64,000 nt of DNA from Chrysemys picta bellii (taxonomy: Eukaryota; Chordata; Testudines; Emydidae). Below the pieces are notes generated by a model that saw nothing but the letters and a program-made list of their open reading frames with translations, was not told where the DNA came from and made no database searches. The first letter of the stretch is position 1. The number at the start of each line of letters is the position of its first letter. Both the position numbers and the translations under genes were made by a program. This document shows positions 1 to 11,016 of this stretch, piece by piece. The stretch is taken from assembly GCF_011386835.1 (NCBI RefSeq), contig NC_088794.1, forward strand, positions 68,954,434 through 69,018,433. The letters run 5' to 3'.

Positions 1-329
1 TCTCTTAGAGGATACCTGCTTGCTATTCAGGTTCCATCTTGATAGAAAGCCCAACTTAGCTGACTCACTAATGGTGAGTCTTAACGTTTGGCCCTGAACT
101 GTGAAATTCTCTTCTGATCAGCCGAACATAGCCCCATTTTGAAGACTTACAGGATAAGTTGCAAGACTTTTGCTTGAATGGTTGGCTTTATCAAAATTCC
201 ATGGGTGCAATCCCATCCCATTGACATCAATTGCAATCTTCTCATTGATTTGAAAGGGGCCTGGATTTCACCCTGTCATTATTTATTTATTTAAAGTTCA
301 GTGGGAACAAAATTGTGCATTTAACCTTA

Positions 330-440
330 CTGTGTTTTGTGGGGATAATAATCATTATTACCACCACACCCAAGTTTGTTGTGAGGCTGAATTAATGTAG
401 TTAATATTTATAAACTGTTAAAGATACATGAATAAATTCC
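330..440 (+). repeat. MIR-like SINE 3' remnant
   Basis: The stretch GTGGGGATAATAATCATTA followed by TTGTTGTGAGGCTGAATTAA and a run ending near AAACTGTTAAAGATAC matches the order of words at the 3' half of MIR-type CORE-SINEs (GGGGATAATAATA, TTGTTGTGAGGATTAAAT, AAAGCGCTT). No tRNA-like head is visible. It is short and diverged, so an L2-type tail sharing this 3' module is an alternative. Confidence 0.5.
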
Positions 441-2325
441 GATTCTACTGAAATGAATGGCAAAGCTCCCATTAATTTTAATGAGACCAGGATTTTGGTG
501 TATAAAGCATAAGTGTTAAGTAGTATTATGCAGTTGTCATTTTTGAGATAGTATTTCTTGTTAAGTGACACATACATTGCGTTATGGAATGAGAGATTAG
601 GATTGTTTTATAAAAGAAAGATTCATATGGTATGTTGGGGAATATCATTGGCTAGTGCTTTTCCAAAGTATTTTGTTTTTAATGGAAGGATCTTTTCAAT
701 GTAATGTATATAATTTTGAGGACTGTGTAACACTAATATAATGGAGATTTTATGAAGTCTTGAAGATGGTACCAAATAGGATAGTTTATTACTCTGAAAA
801 ACCTCAGTTACTTGAACAATACAAACATTAAATCATTTATGAAAAGGGAATGATAATCTGTCTTATTTTTTACAAGACAAGATGAACACACGGACATGTC
901 TAGTGGATACCACCCCTTTCCAAATCTTTCATAAACACCATTATTATTTATTATATCCATCTCTTCCTTTCATAATGGTTTAAGATGCCCTGCAGCAATT
1001 TTCATACATTTATTCTTATGCAGAATTTGTTTCATGTATTCTATATCTCCTTTTCAATGAAATGTTGAATTCCTTAGTAATCAGGCACAGCAGTTTGACA
1101 AGAAGGGTGGGTTTTTTTTCTTAACAATAGGTTCATAAAAGCTTAAAGAAATCCCGTTTTGAACTACATACCTTTAGGGACAATTTTGAAATCGTGCAAG
1201 CTGCAACCCATATATTATCAACCTCTATACAAACACCAGCTAAGTAAAAATAATTGTATGGTTTTCATTCACAACAGCATCTCTCTCCTGTAATATACTT
1301 TTTGTCCTGAAAATCATATGTTTAATGTAAAATACTGCCAAGTTACACATGTTGGAAAAAAAATTCTACACCCCACAATGACTGAATACTTAATGATGCA
1401 AAATTGTTTTGTAAGATTAAAAAAAAAATCAAAGGAGCCTAAGGAAGTTAGGCACCCAAATCTCATTAAAATTCAACAGTTGGGAATCTAACTCACTTAT
1501 GCTCCTTTAAAAAGCCTGGTTATTATTATTAAAGTATTTCAATATACCAGGATAAAATTAGTGGTTTTAAGAGTGCATTTGTAAGTGATCAAATGGTCCC
1601 TTCTGCCTTTCATTTTAAACTAGACTGCATGTCAGAACATGTCATCATGCTCCAGCTTCTCAGTGATACTCCAAACACAAAAATCATCTCCAAAGGAAAA
1701 ACTGCACAAGGCAAGAAAGGAACCATCTGTTTTGAAATGTATGTCAGATGCTGTCTCATTGTGATCTACTTCACTGGAACCAGATTATTAAATTTATAAT
1801 TCCTAACTATTTCTTTTTAATTAAACAAAAATTTTGCTTGCTTGTCAGAGAGTTAAAAGTCACAGCCCTGCAATAAGAATTACAATAAAAAGGCAACAAG
1901 AAATGAAATCTCCTGTGCAGTTAAAATGAAATGAAATTTACGAGGCATTCTCAAGTGTATTTCAGGAACATTTTTACAACTATATTGTTTTAATCTAACA
2001 ACTCCTAATGTTCTGAGTTCACTACAGGAGAAAACTGACAACCTACCTGACATTTTGTAATCCAGTTCTTTGCTCTTATTCTAGTTTGTGTGCTCAAAAT
2101 ATAATTAGATTCACTTAGGTACTCAAGTAGTCCTTTTTAATAATGGCTTATGATTATGTTTATGCTGTAACTTTATACCCACAAAATTAGTTTAAGAGTA
2201 CAAAACTCCTGAATTTAACTCTAGAGTATATATAAATGTGTATGTGACTAGCATTTTACTATTACCACTGCTAAAGTTAGGGCACAGTTCTGCTCTATGC
2301 TCTATTATTAAATGGTGAATGAACT
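441..2325. other. AT-rich stretch with no recognised gene
   Basis: Only short chance ORFs (under 70 codons) occur, without codon structure, splice-bounded exons or recognisable protein families. Short A/T runs are present at about 1090-1110 and 1420-1430. I see nothing further. Confidence 0.6.
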
Positions 2326-2329
2326 GGAA

Positions 2330-2580
2330 TCCAAGTTTTTCCCCCTTCCAGGTGAGTACCCTAATCACCAGACTGGAGTCATTCATTCTCTGTCTCTGAC
2401 CCAATGACTACTGATGTATTTCATACAGAGTGGTACAGTTTCAACAGCAGAGATTGAGAGACACCCACCCCCGAATACCCCTTAGTCCAGTAGTTAGGGC
2501 ACTCATCTCTGCTCTGGAGAAAGGACTTTAACCCAGGTCTCCCTCCTCCCAAGTGAATGCCTTAACTACTACGTTAAGTG
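2330..2580. repeat. tRNA-like SINE remnant in inverted arrangement
   Basis: Two segments resemble the same tRNA-like module in opposite orientations. One reads on the minus strand as CTGGTGATTAGGGTACTCAC (about 2345-2375). The other reads on the plus strand as CCAGTAGTTAGGGCACTCAT (about 2488-2507) and is followed by an AACCCAGGTCTCC-like B-box region. They flank about 120 bases containing TTCAACAGCAGAGATTGAGAG. This looks like an old dispersed tRNA-related SINE with a mirrored head. The family is not identified, and a chance resemblance between short pieces cannot be excluded. Confidence 0.4.
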
Positions 2581-3165
2581 TTAAAGGAGGCACCAACAAG
2601 TGTGTTTTCTGAATCCAGACTTTTATTTCCTTTGCTTTTATTAAAAATACGCCAAACAATGTTTTGTTTGACCCAAAATTAAAGGGTTTTTTTGTTTTTG
2701 TTTTTTACTTGTCTTGCAAATGGATTCAAACGGTGCTTTTATCATGTGGGCCACTATCTGTCCCTAAACGAAATCCAACCAAGTTTCATCTGTGTCCAAA
2801 ATCCAAGACATGAACTTTTAGCTCAGGAGGTGAAAAGGCAAAGCCATTTTTATCAAAGAGAATGAAATAGGTACAGTATATGTTCTTGAATGGTAAGGAT
2901 TGATATGTTATTAAATGGAGCCTTAATCCCTCTTTTATATGAAGGAAACCAAGTGCCCAGTCCTGCAAACAATTACTACTGTGTATACACTTATTCCTGC
3001 ATGTAGTTCCATTGACATCATTAGGTCTCCGAGCAGAAGGAAGGCTAAGTACAGATTGCAGGTTCCAGCCCATAATGAATAAAATGTTTTATTGAGAAGA
3101 GTGATTTTTAAAAAAAAATAAAGTAATTGAAAAGTAATGAAAACAGGTGAATCTACACATGTAGC
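2581..3165. other. No recognised gene
   Basis: Unique-looking AT-rich DNA. A phrase at about 2955-3020 (CCCAGTCCTGCAAAC and TTCCATTGACATCATTAGG) resembles an old dispersed sequence seen again at about 48780-48950. Nothing coding is supported. Confidence 0.5.
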
Positions 3166-3173
3166 TACACGAG

Positions 3174-3430
3174 CAGGGCCGGCTCCAGGCACCAGCTTCT
3201 CAAGCAGGTGCTTGGGGCGGCCACTCCGGAGAGGGGCGGCAGGTCCAGGTATTCGGTGGCAATTCGGCAGACGGTCCCTCACTCCGCCTGGGAGTGAAGG
3301 ACCTCCCGTTGAATTGCCGCCGCAGATCGCGATCGCGGCTTTTTTTAGATCGCAATCGGGGCTTTTTTGTTTGTTTGTTTGTTTTTTGTTTTGGCTGCTT
3401 GGGGCTGCCAAAACCCTGGAGCCGGCCCTG
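3174..3430 (+). mobile_element. hAT-type MITE, CAGGGC family, copy 1
   Basis: A 257-bp non-autonomous DNA transposon. It starts CAGGGCCGGCTCCAGG and ends CCTGGAGCCGGCCCTG, a perfect terminal inverted repeat. It is flanked by TACACGAG (3166-3173) and TACATGAG (3431-3438), an 8-bp target duplication with one mismatch. CAGGG tips with 8-bp duplications are the hAT signature. The interior is GC-rich, with GATCGCGATCGCGG motifs followed by T-runs and GTTT repeats. Two more copies of the family lie at 24161 and 47969 in the same orientation. It has no coding capacity: the long frames across it are composition artefacts. Confidence 0.9.
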
Positions 3431-3438
3431 TACATGAG

Positions 3439-5890
3439 GAGGTTTCTACTAGATCTCCAGAAAAGCTTTGAAATGAGAAAGATGTCAACAGCAACATCAT
3501 GCACCCAGAAAGTATCCCTGGTGGCTAATATTGAAAGTAAAGTGGGTGCCATGAACTAGTTTGCTCAGTGATCTGTGCTGATGGTAAAAAGATGAATGGC
3601 TATGTGGATAGCAATGTTTAGCATGTATGACAGGGAGTCTAGTTTAACATTTCATGTAAGGTGTTTTGCAAGTGACATCTTCAGTTAGTGATTTCATGAG
3701 CTGTTTTCATAAATCTAGATAAAAGCAGTTACTTCTGTTACCAGCAAATGGGTTAATTCACACAGAAAACCTAGCTGGGAGAAATTCTTCCTTCAAGAGA
3801 TGAGGGCATGGCGTATCCAAGCAAAAGAAAGATTCTAGCGGGATAAACTGTCATCATTTTCCTGCAAGTATTTTGGAGGAAAACATGCTCATCTTCTTCA
3901 CCCAGAAACTGCCCATCCTATCCACTCTCAATGTATGGAAACCCAGTGCCCTTGCTGGGGAAGAGAGTCCTGTGGAGGGTGCCTTTTGGGCATGGATTGA
4001 GGCATACGCTCCTCTTCTCACTGTCTGGCCCTAATTATCATTTGACAAGAATGGAGGAAGTGATTCTGACCCTTGTGCAGTTATACTGGGAAAACTTTAG
4101 GCATTCAAATGTATTTTGGGAGTTTGATTTACCTTGTGTTGCCTAAAGATCCATCATGGACTAGGTACATACTTGCTGAGTAGTTGAGTTTATCTTTAGT
4201 ATGGACCCACTTCCTGTACCAAATTATGAAAGTTTGCCAAGATTGAACATGTTTCTCACTTCTCCCCCATATACTGCAGTTTCCTACTTCTGGTACTATA
4301 TTAGCCCTGCTGACAGCTTCAATTTGTAAAGTGCAGTCAGTATTATTTAGTGGCACATATACTTAAAGTCAATAGATCTACCCATTGCATCATAGTTCCT
4401 TTTTAAACAAATATGGCTAATGCATTCATCTGGGAATTTAGAAGAATGGGGGATCACCCCCTCTTTCGGAAAACCTGCAGAAGGGGGCTATGTTCCTATA
4501 TGCAAAAGTCTCTCCATGGCAGTTCATGTCTTACTCTTAGAAGAGCTCAGGAGGGCTTGCCTCCCTGCAGCAGAAGCCACAGGTCTATCTCTGAATTCCA
4601 CAGATATTCTGGCATCTGCAAAACCAATCTGCACAGAGATCCTGTGCCTCTTTATTACATCAGGAATGCCATTACTACCTCCCCACATGGCCACGTATCC
4701 TAGCAGGTAGCTCCAGTGTGGACGGAAGACTATGGAAAGGTAACAAGTCAGCCGGTACTACATTTCCATAGTGAATTCTGTGGGGTAGGTAGACCTGGCC
4801 ACTCTCCTTGTGCAGATCCCCAAACCTGAAGAGAGTAGGCTTTCACAGGGCTGGCTAATCCCTCTTTTCACACAGGAGGTGAGAAACCCATATGGAGAGG
4901 TGCACAAGTTTTTCCACCTCTGTCCCCCAACAGAAAATTGACCTGAAGTTCTCCTGATAGAGCATCTGGATATTCAAGGACATTCCAATACAGTGGCTGA
5001 GAATCAAGCTGAAAATCTTTTTTTTTTAAACCCATAAATAAGAGTCCCTTGTTCCCAGATCCCTAGATTTTTTTCCACCAATGCTCTATTCCAACGTTGG
5101 CTAGTTATCGGTTGTTCTGAAATGCTGATGCATTTACTCTCTAACTCTGCTTCTACTAATAACTCTACCACATGGTGACATCTGTATTTCTACAAGTAAC
5201 TTTTTCTGCATGGACTTCCTTTTTTCAGACCGCACATGGACAGATCTCTCATATCCACCTGTCAAAATTCTTCAGATTTAAAAGATCCAAGATATTTCTA
5301 TATGCTCTTTCCCTCCTTCCACAGCAGCATAAACATCAATCTTAAGGGATGGGAAGAAGGATAAACAAGCTACATTTCTTTATAGGCCTACTGTTTCAGC
5401 TTAGCTTGATTTAGTAAGTTCTTCAACTGTGCATGCCTCACCTGATGCAACAGTTACTTACATCGTTACATCCTTGCTTCAGACAGTATTTTTCTTCTCT
5501 CTCTGCACTCTACCCAACATATATCCCCCATCACTCCACATTTTTCTTTAAGGTTCAGCCACACATCTGAAATTTCTTTATACCTATATAACAATGCATG
5601 TACCTGTACTGTGGAGGGAAATCTCAGGGATTTCAGTTTTCACCTGGCAACATAAATTGGCATTTCCAATTGAAACAATAGGTTCTGGTTTTCTGCTGCT
5701 CAAGGTGAAAGCATGTGAATAATTACCAGGCAGATTACACCAGCTTGATAGCGAACATGTTACCAACAACAATATGGTTATCAAAATAGAAGAAAACTTG
5801 ACTAATAATCAACACATACAAATTTGCACATATCCATGCAATTTATAATTCACATAGAAAAAATTTCCAACTCCCTTAGATAAGTATTCA
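3439..5890. other. No recognised gene
   Basis: Mixed-composition DNA with short chance ORFs on both strands, for example overlapping frames at 4413-4710. I find no splice-bounded or homologous reading frame, tRNA or recognisable repeat. Confidence 0.5.
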
Positions 5891-5892
5891 CA

Positions 5893-6470
5893 ATGTCAGA
5901 ACTTCACAAGAAAAGCAGAGCTTTTCTTGACCTGCTGCTCACAAACAGGGAAGAATTAGTAGGGGAAGCAAAAGTGGATGGGAACCTGGGAGGCAGTGAC
6001 CATGAGATGGTCGAGTTCAGGATCCTGACACAAGGAAGAAAGGAGAGCAGCAGAATATGGACCCTGGACTTCAGAAAAGCAGACTTTGACTCCCTCAGGG
6101 AACAGATGGGCAGAGAATAACATGAAGGGCAAAGGGGTCCAGGAGAGCTGGCTGTATTTTAAAGAATCCTTATTGCGGTTGCAGGAACAAACCATCCCGA
6201 TGTGTAGAAAGAATAGTAAATATGGCAGGCAACCAGCTTGGCTAAACAGTGAAATCCTTGCTGATCTTAAATGCAAAAAAGAAGCTTACAAGAAGTGGAA
6301 GATTGGATAAATGACCAGGGAGGAGTATAAAAATCAGGAAGGCCAAATCACACTTGGAGTTGCAGTTAGCAAGAGATGTTAAGAGTAACAAGAAGGGTTT
6401 CTTCAGGTATGTTAGCAACAAGAAGAAAATCAAGGAAAGTGTGGGCCCTTACTGAATGAGGGAGGCAACC
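5893..6470 (+). pseudogene. CR1 ORF2, endonuclease C-terminus and linker (broken)
   Basis: The frame at 5893-6120 encodes the end of the endonuclease domain (LLTNREEL, GGSDHEMVEF). After a stop at 6118 the linker continues in another frame at 6086-6310 (QESWLYFKE, PAWLNSEI). It decays through several stops to about 6470, where a [15 protein letters not shown] piece precedes the RT frame. The order matches CR1 ORF2 exactly; at least two frame changes separate the parts. Confidence 0.85.
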
Positions 6471-6472
6471 TA

Positions 6473-7501
6473 GTGACCAAGGATGTGGAAAAAGCTAATG
6501 TACTCAATGATTTTTTTTCCTCTGTCTTCACGAACAAGGTCAGCTCCCAGATTGCTGCACTGGGCAGTACAGTATGGGGAGAAGGTGACCAGCCCTCTGT
6601 GGAGAAAGAAGTGGTTCGGGACTATTTAGAAAAACTGGACGTGCACAAGTCCATGGGGCCGGATGCGCTGCATCCTAGGGTGCTAAAGGAGTTGGCGGGT
6701 GAGATTGCAGAGCCATTAGCCATTATTTTTGAAAACTCATGGCGATCGGGGGAGGTCCCAGATGACTGGAAAAAGGCTAATGTAGTGCCCATCTTTAAAA
6801 AAGGGAAGAAGGAGGATCCAGGGAACTACAGGCCAGTCAGCTTCACCTCAGTCCCTGGAAAAATCATGGAGCAGGTCCTCAAGGAATCAATTATGAAACA
6901 TTTAGAGGAGAGGAAAGTGATCAGGAACAGTCAGCATGGATTCACGAAGGGGAAGTCATGCCTGACTAACCTAATTGCCTTCTATGATGAGTTAACTGGC
7001 TCTGTGGATGACGGGAAAGCAGTGGATGTGTTATTCCTTGACTTTAGCAAAGCTTTTGATACGGTCTCCCACAGTATTCTTGCCGCCAAGTTAAAGAAGT
7101 ATGGGCTGGATGAATGGACTGTAAGGTGGATAGAAAGCTGGCTAGATCGTCGGGCTCAACGGGTAGTGATCAATGGCTCCATGTCTAGTTGGCAGCCGGT
7201 TTCAAGTGGAGTGCCCCAAGGGTCAGTCCTGGGGCCGGTTTTGTTTAATATCTTTATTAATGATCTGGAGGATGGTGTGGACTGCACTCTCAGCAAGTTT
7301 GCAGATGACACTAAACTAGGAGGCGTGGTAGATACATTAGAGGGTAGGGATCAGATACAGAGGGACCTAGACAAATTAGAGGATTGGGCCAAAAAAAAAA
7401 AAAAAACTGATGAGGTTCAACAAGGACAAGTGCAGAGTCCTGCACTTAGGACGGAAGAATCCCATGCACTGCTACAGACTAGGGACCGAATGGCTAGGTA
7501 G
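6473..7501 (+). pseudogene. CR1 reverse transcriptase domain
   Basis: An open frame of about 340 codons covers the RT fingers and palm of CR1 ORF2. Visible motifs are [43 protein letters not shown] (motif A), [12 protein letters not shown] (motif B) and FADD (motif C, 7298-7309). The catalytic aspartates of motifs A and C are retained. The frame is lost at an A16 run (7391-7406) that replaces the usual short sequence before the RMRFNKDKC motif. After it the sequence reads out of frame to 7501 while the true continuation starts at 7410. Confidence 0.93.
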
Positions 7502-8108
7502 CAGTTCTGCAGAAAAGGACCTAGGGGTCACAGTGGACGAGAAGCTGGATCTGAGTCAACAGTGTGCTCTTGTTGCCAAGAAGGCTAACGGCATTTTGGG
7601 CTGTATAAGTAGGGGCATTGCCAGCAGATCGAGGAACGTGATCGTTCCCCTTTATTCGACATTGGTGAGGCCTCATCTGGAATACTGTGTCCAGTTTTGG
7701 GCCCCACACTACAAGAAGGATGTGGAAAAATTGGAAAGAGTCCAACGGAGGGCAACAAAAATGATTAGGGGTCTGGAGCACATGACTTATGAGGAGAGGC
7801 TGAGGGAACTGGGATTGTTTAGTCTCCAGAAGAGAAGAATGAGGGGGGATTTGATTGCAGCCTTCAACTACCTGAAGGGGGGTTCCAAAGAGGATGGAGC
7901 TCGGCTGTTCTCAGTGGTGGCAGATGACAGAACAAGGAGCAATGGTCTCAAGATGCAGTGGGGGAGGTCCAGGTTGGATATTAGGAAAAACTATTTCACT
8001 AGGAGGGTGGTGAAACACTGGAATGCGTTACCTAGGGAGGTGGTGGAGTCTCCTTCCTTGGAGGTTTTTAAGGCCCGGCTTGACAAAGCCCTGGCTGGGA
8101 TGATTTAG
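7410..8108 (+). pseudogene. CR1 ORF2 C-terminal domain
   Basis: An intact frame running to the natural stop at 8106-8108. It contains [54 protein letters not shown] and a terminal LDKALAGMI, all typical of the CR1 thumb and C-terminal region. It is separated from the RT palm only by the A16 tract, so one slippage event at that tract would account for the break. It is followed by about 90 bases of 3' UTR and the octamer tail. Confidence 0.93.
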
Positions 8109-8239
8109 TTGGGAATTGGTCCTGCTTTGAGCAGGGGGTTGGACTAGATGACCTCTTGAGGTCCCTTCCAACTCTGATATTCTATGATTCTATGATTGCT
8201 GTTCAATAGCATGGTGAAATCCATGTAGCAACATCATAC

Positions 8240-9240
8240 ATAAAGTTATGAACATAAGGTGAAATCATGACTGAAGTGTGTTTACCAGACAAATTTGGGG
8301 AGTGTATAAACCTGTTTCTCAAAGACAAAAGACAAGCTGACACCTCTAGCCAGGTGTCATCAAAGCTGATGGACAAATCACCTATCATGTGGGCATCCTT
8401 TGGCAAGGAAGTGGGGCAGGAACAAACAGATCTGCACCTTAGCAACAGACAGCAGACTCCTTGACTCCACCCTCACAGTGGGAATGAACATTATTTAGTG
8501 GTAACCCTCAGGAAAATGCATTTGAAAAGGTGACAACTATAAAAGTGGGTCAGAAACACCCCAAGTTCTCTCTCCATCTCTCTCTCCTTCACCTAAGGCA
8601 ACAAAAGAAACAGCCTATGGCAGGGGTCGGCAACCTTTCAGAAGTGGTGTGCCGAGTCTTCATTTAATCACTCTAATTTAAGGTTTCGTGTGCCAGTAAT
8701 ACATTTTAACCTTTTTAGAAGGTCTCTTTCTATAAAAGTCTATAATATATAACTAAACTATTGTTGTATGTAAAGTAAATAAGGTTTTTTAAATGTTTAA
8801 GAAGCTTCATTTAAAATTAAATTAAAATGCAGAGTCCCCCCGGACCGGTGGCCAGGAACCGGCCAGTGTGAGTGCCACTGAAAATCAGCACGCGTGCCAT
8901 AGGTTGCCTACCCCTGGCCTATGGACTTTGGGGGAGAATCCGGCCTGAAACCTGATCAGCAATAATGCTGGGAACATATAGTAAGAGTATCACCTTGACC
9001 AAGTCTAGTTTGTTAAGTTTAGAAAGCATCATATCTTTATTTCTCTTGAAACCATTTCTGATTTTAACCCCTTATACTTGTACTCACTTAAAATCTCTCT
9101 TTGTAGGCTCATAAACTTGTTTTATTCTTTAATTAAAACTAATCCAGTGTTGTCTTTAAACTGAATTCAATTTTAAAAATAGCAAACTGTTGTATATTGA
9201 TCCCCTTAGAGGTACAATGGACCTAAAAGATCTGGACTGT
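8240..9240 (+). repeat. LTR-like repeat interrupted by a MITE
   Basis: AT-rich sequence with a TATA-box-like word TATAAAAGTGG (about 8540). About 500 bases downstream, beyond an inserted MITE, CTCACTTAAAATCTCTCTTT is followed by a decayed poly(A)-signal region (CATAAACTTGTTTTATTC, about 9110-9127). The arrangement resembles an endogenous-retrovirus-type LTR. The exact ends (TG...CA) and the target duplication could not be placed, so family and limits are uncertain. Confidence 0.35.
8621..8916. mobile_element. hAT-type MITE, CAGGGGTCGG family (AT-rich form)
   Basis: A 296-bp element with inverted tips CAGGGGTCGGCAACCT and AGGTTGCCTACCCCTG (15 of 16 paired). It is flanked by a perfect 8-bp duplication, GCCTATGG, at 8613-8620 and 8917-8924. 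The interior is AT-rich except near the right end (CCCCCCGGACCGGTGG). Its tips match those of the palindromic element at 23715, so both were probably mobilised by related hAT transposases. There is no coding potential. Confidence 0.93.
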
Positions 9241-10800
9241 CAAGGAGAGGGCTGGACAGTGCGGAACACATGTTGGGGGTGGGGATGAATTTGAGACTGA
9301 GGGTATTGGGAGTCACCCTGCAAGTAGTAAGTAATGCTGCTGGAAGCCAGAAGCCAGAGTGTGGCTGGTGTTTGCTGACAGGCTGCTGGGGTCAGAGCTT
9401 CTGGACTAGGGCTGTGGCTATACACAGACACTCAGGGTGTGATCTGCATGCTGTTTGTGAGCTGCGCACTTGGAGCTACAGCAGCAAAGCATGTGAGGCA
9501 CCCAAAGTTGCAGGGTGGGAGTGACAAGCCCTCTTTGGTCTGGATTGCACCTCAGAATGTCATAAGTATCTTAATCAGAAGGCTGTTGATCTGCACACAG
9601 ACTCAAAACGAGGACAGACACGTGGATTGATTTTTTATTACAAAAAAACAAACACAGGAAAGGGGTGCTACCTGACCATACTCTCTTATACCAGGCATTT
9701 AAGTGGTTCCAATGGGCATGTTACAGGGCTCCTACCATACAACACACAACTCGAGGTAGGCTCTCCTCAGCCTAAACCCAGAATAAGCTCTTTCGAAGTC
9801 CTAGCCCTGCTCCCACCCTGTGATGAGGACAAAGGGTGCTTAAGGGTAGGGGCCTCACTATTCCAAGAGCCCAAGGCCCATCAGCAAAATCCCTGCAGGA
9901 ACAGAGCTAAAAGACTCAATATGGCCCTTGCTCCAGATTAAATCCCTGGCATTGGCATTAGCCAATCCGCACCTGCCCCCTTACCTGGAGCCCCTCAGCA
10001 ACTGTCTTCCTCCCTTGCTGCTGGGGCTGTCCCCCTTCACCACTGTTCCCATCAAGTTCCCCTACCCACTGAAACACATGGGTGGCATTTCTCAGTACAG
10101 GGACAACATGAAAGCTCATGTGAAGTTAGTTGAAATTGGGAGGAGATGAAGGACTTAATTAATGGGTCCTGCAGCCTCTTTGAGCAGGTTATCCTAGCAT
10201 GAAGTGACTGCAAAGCAGCCACATGGGTCCCCCAAGAATAGCCCTGCTGCAGGAATTTTTCAGGCAGGCCAGCGTGCCTGTTGAGAAAGAAAAGGGGAGC
10301 GGTCAAAGGCTCAGGACCATTAGTGCCTGGGCATAAATTGGAGCAGCACTCAGGGCAGCCCTGACCTGCACAAAAACAAGCTGGCTCCCAACAACCTTGG
10401 ATTCAAGGAATGCAAGTCATGTCCAGTATCCCCACATCAGCCCTGCTCATCTCCGTACCAGCACAGAATATATTTCCCCTAAAGGCAAGAGACGTGAGCA
10501 GGACATACAGGACCTGATTCTCTGTCTTGTTACACAAGCTGAACATCAGTGCAACTGCACTGACTTCAGTTGTTGAATCAGACCTCCCAGTAGTGAACAG
10601 AAGGCTGGGAAGGAAGGACTGATGTAGTCAGGTGTGGAGCTGTCTGGAGTACTTACAGAAAATCTCTTAAAATAAAAGATTTTTGTTGCTGAACTTCTGA
10701 GCTCCTACTAAAACGAAAAGCAGAAATACCTACTGGGCTTTATTTTCTTCTATTGTTGCCTATTTAAAAATTAAGTAGCAATAGAAATTGCACACAAGGA
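9241..10800. other. No recognised gene
   Basis: Moderately GC-richer DNA at 9240-9550 and 9700-10350 with chance ORFs on both strands. No domain, splice-bounded exon or repeat family could be assigned. Confidence 0.5.
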
Positions 10801-10818
10801 AACCTGAACCTTGTAAAA

Positions 10819-11001
10819 AACAACAGAGGGTCCTGTGGTACCTTTAAGACTAACAGAAGTATTAGAGCATAAGCTTTCGTGGGTGAATGCCCACTTCATC
10901 AGACGCAAGTCTTATGCTCCAATACTTGTTAGTCTTAAAGGTGCCACAGGACCCTCTGTTGCCTTTTACAGATTCAGACTAACACAGCTACCCCTCTGAT
11001 A
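10819..11001. mobile_element. PLE-derived hairpin element (inverted termini)
   Basis: A 183-bp insertion made of two inverted copies of a Penelope-like terminal repeat. ACAGAGGGTCCTGTGGTACC and the AAGACTAACAGAAGTATT block on the left are mirrored by AATACTTGTTAGTCTTAAAG and the GGACCCTCTGTTG block on the right, around a centre near 10895. The outer right end reads CAGATTCAGACTAACACAGC, the outer motif of the larger PLE at 35525. It is flanked by CTGAACCTTGTAAAA (10804-10818) and CTGAACCTCGTAAAA (11002-11016), a 15-bp target duplication with one mismatch. It has no coding capacity. Confidence 0.85.
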
Positions 11002-11016
11002 CTGAACCTCGTAAAA

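Larger units (their letters stand above)
5900..8197 (+). mobile_element. CR1 LINE, 5'-truncated
   Basis: A non-LTR retrotransposon of the chicken-repeat-1 group. It begins within the apurinic-endonuclease domain (a GGSDHEMVEF-like motif near 5990-6015), continues through reverse transcriptase, and ends with the CR1-specific tail TATTCTATGATTCTATGAT at about 8180-8197. CR1 moves by target-primed reverse transcription and is usually 5'-truncated, as here. The coding frame is broken only a few times, so this is one of the better preserved insertions in the window. No target duplication is visible, which is common for CR1. Confidence 0.95.

Noticed and set aside
3137..3559. Open frames of 140 and 205 codons on opposite strands
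   Set aside because: They are produced by the stop-poor, GC-rich interior of the CAGGGC MITE (3174-3430); similar frames occur in the other copies of the family.
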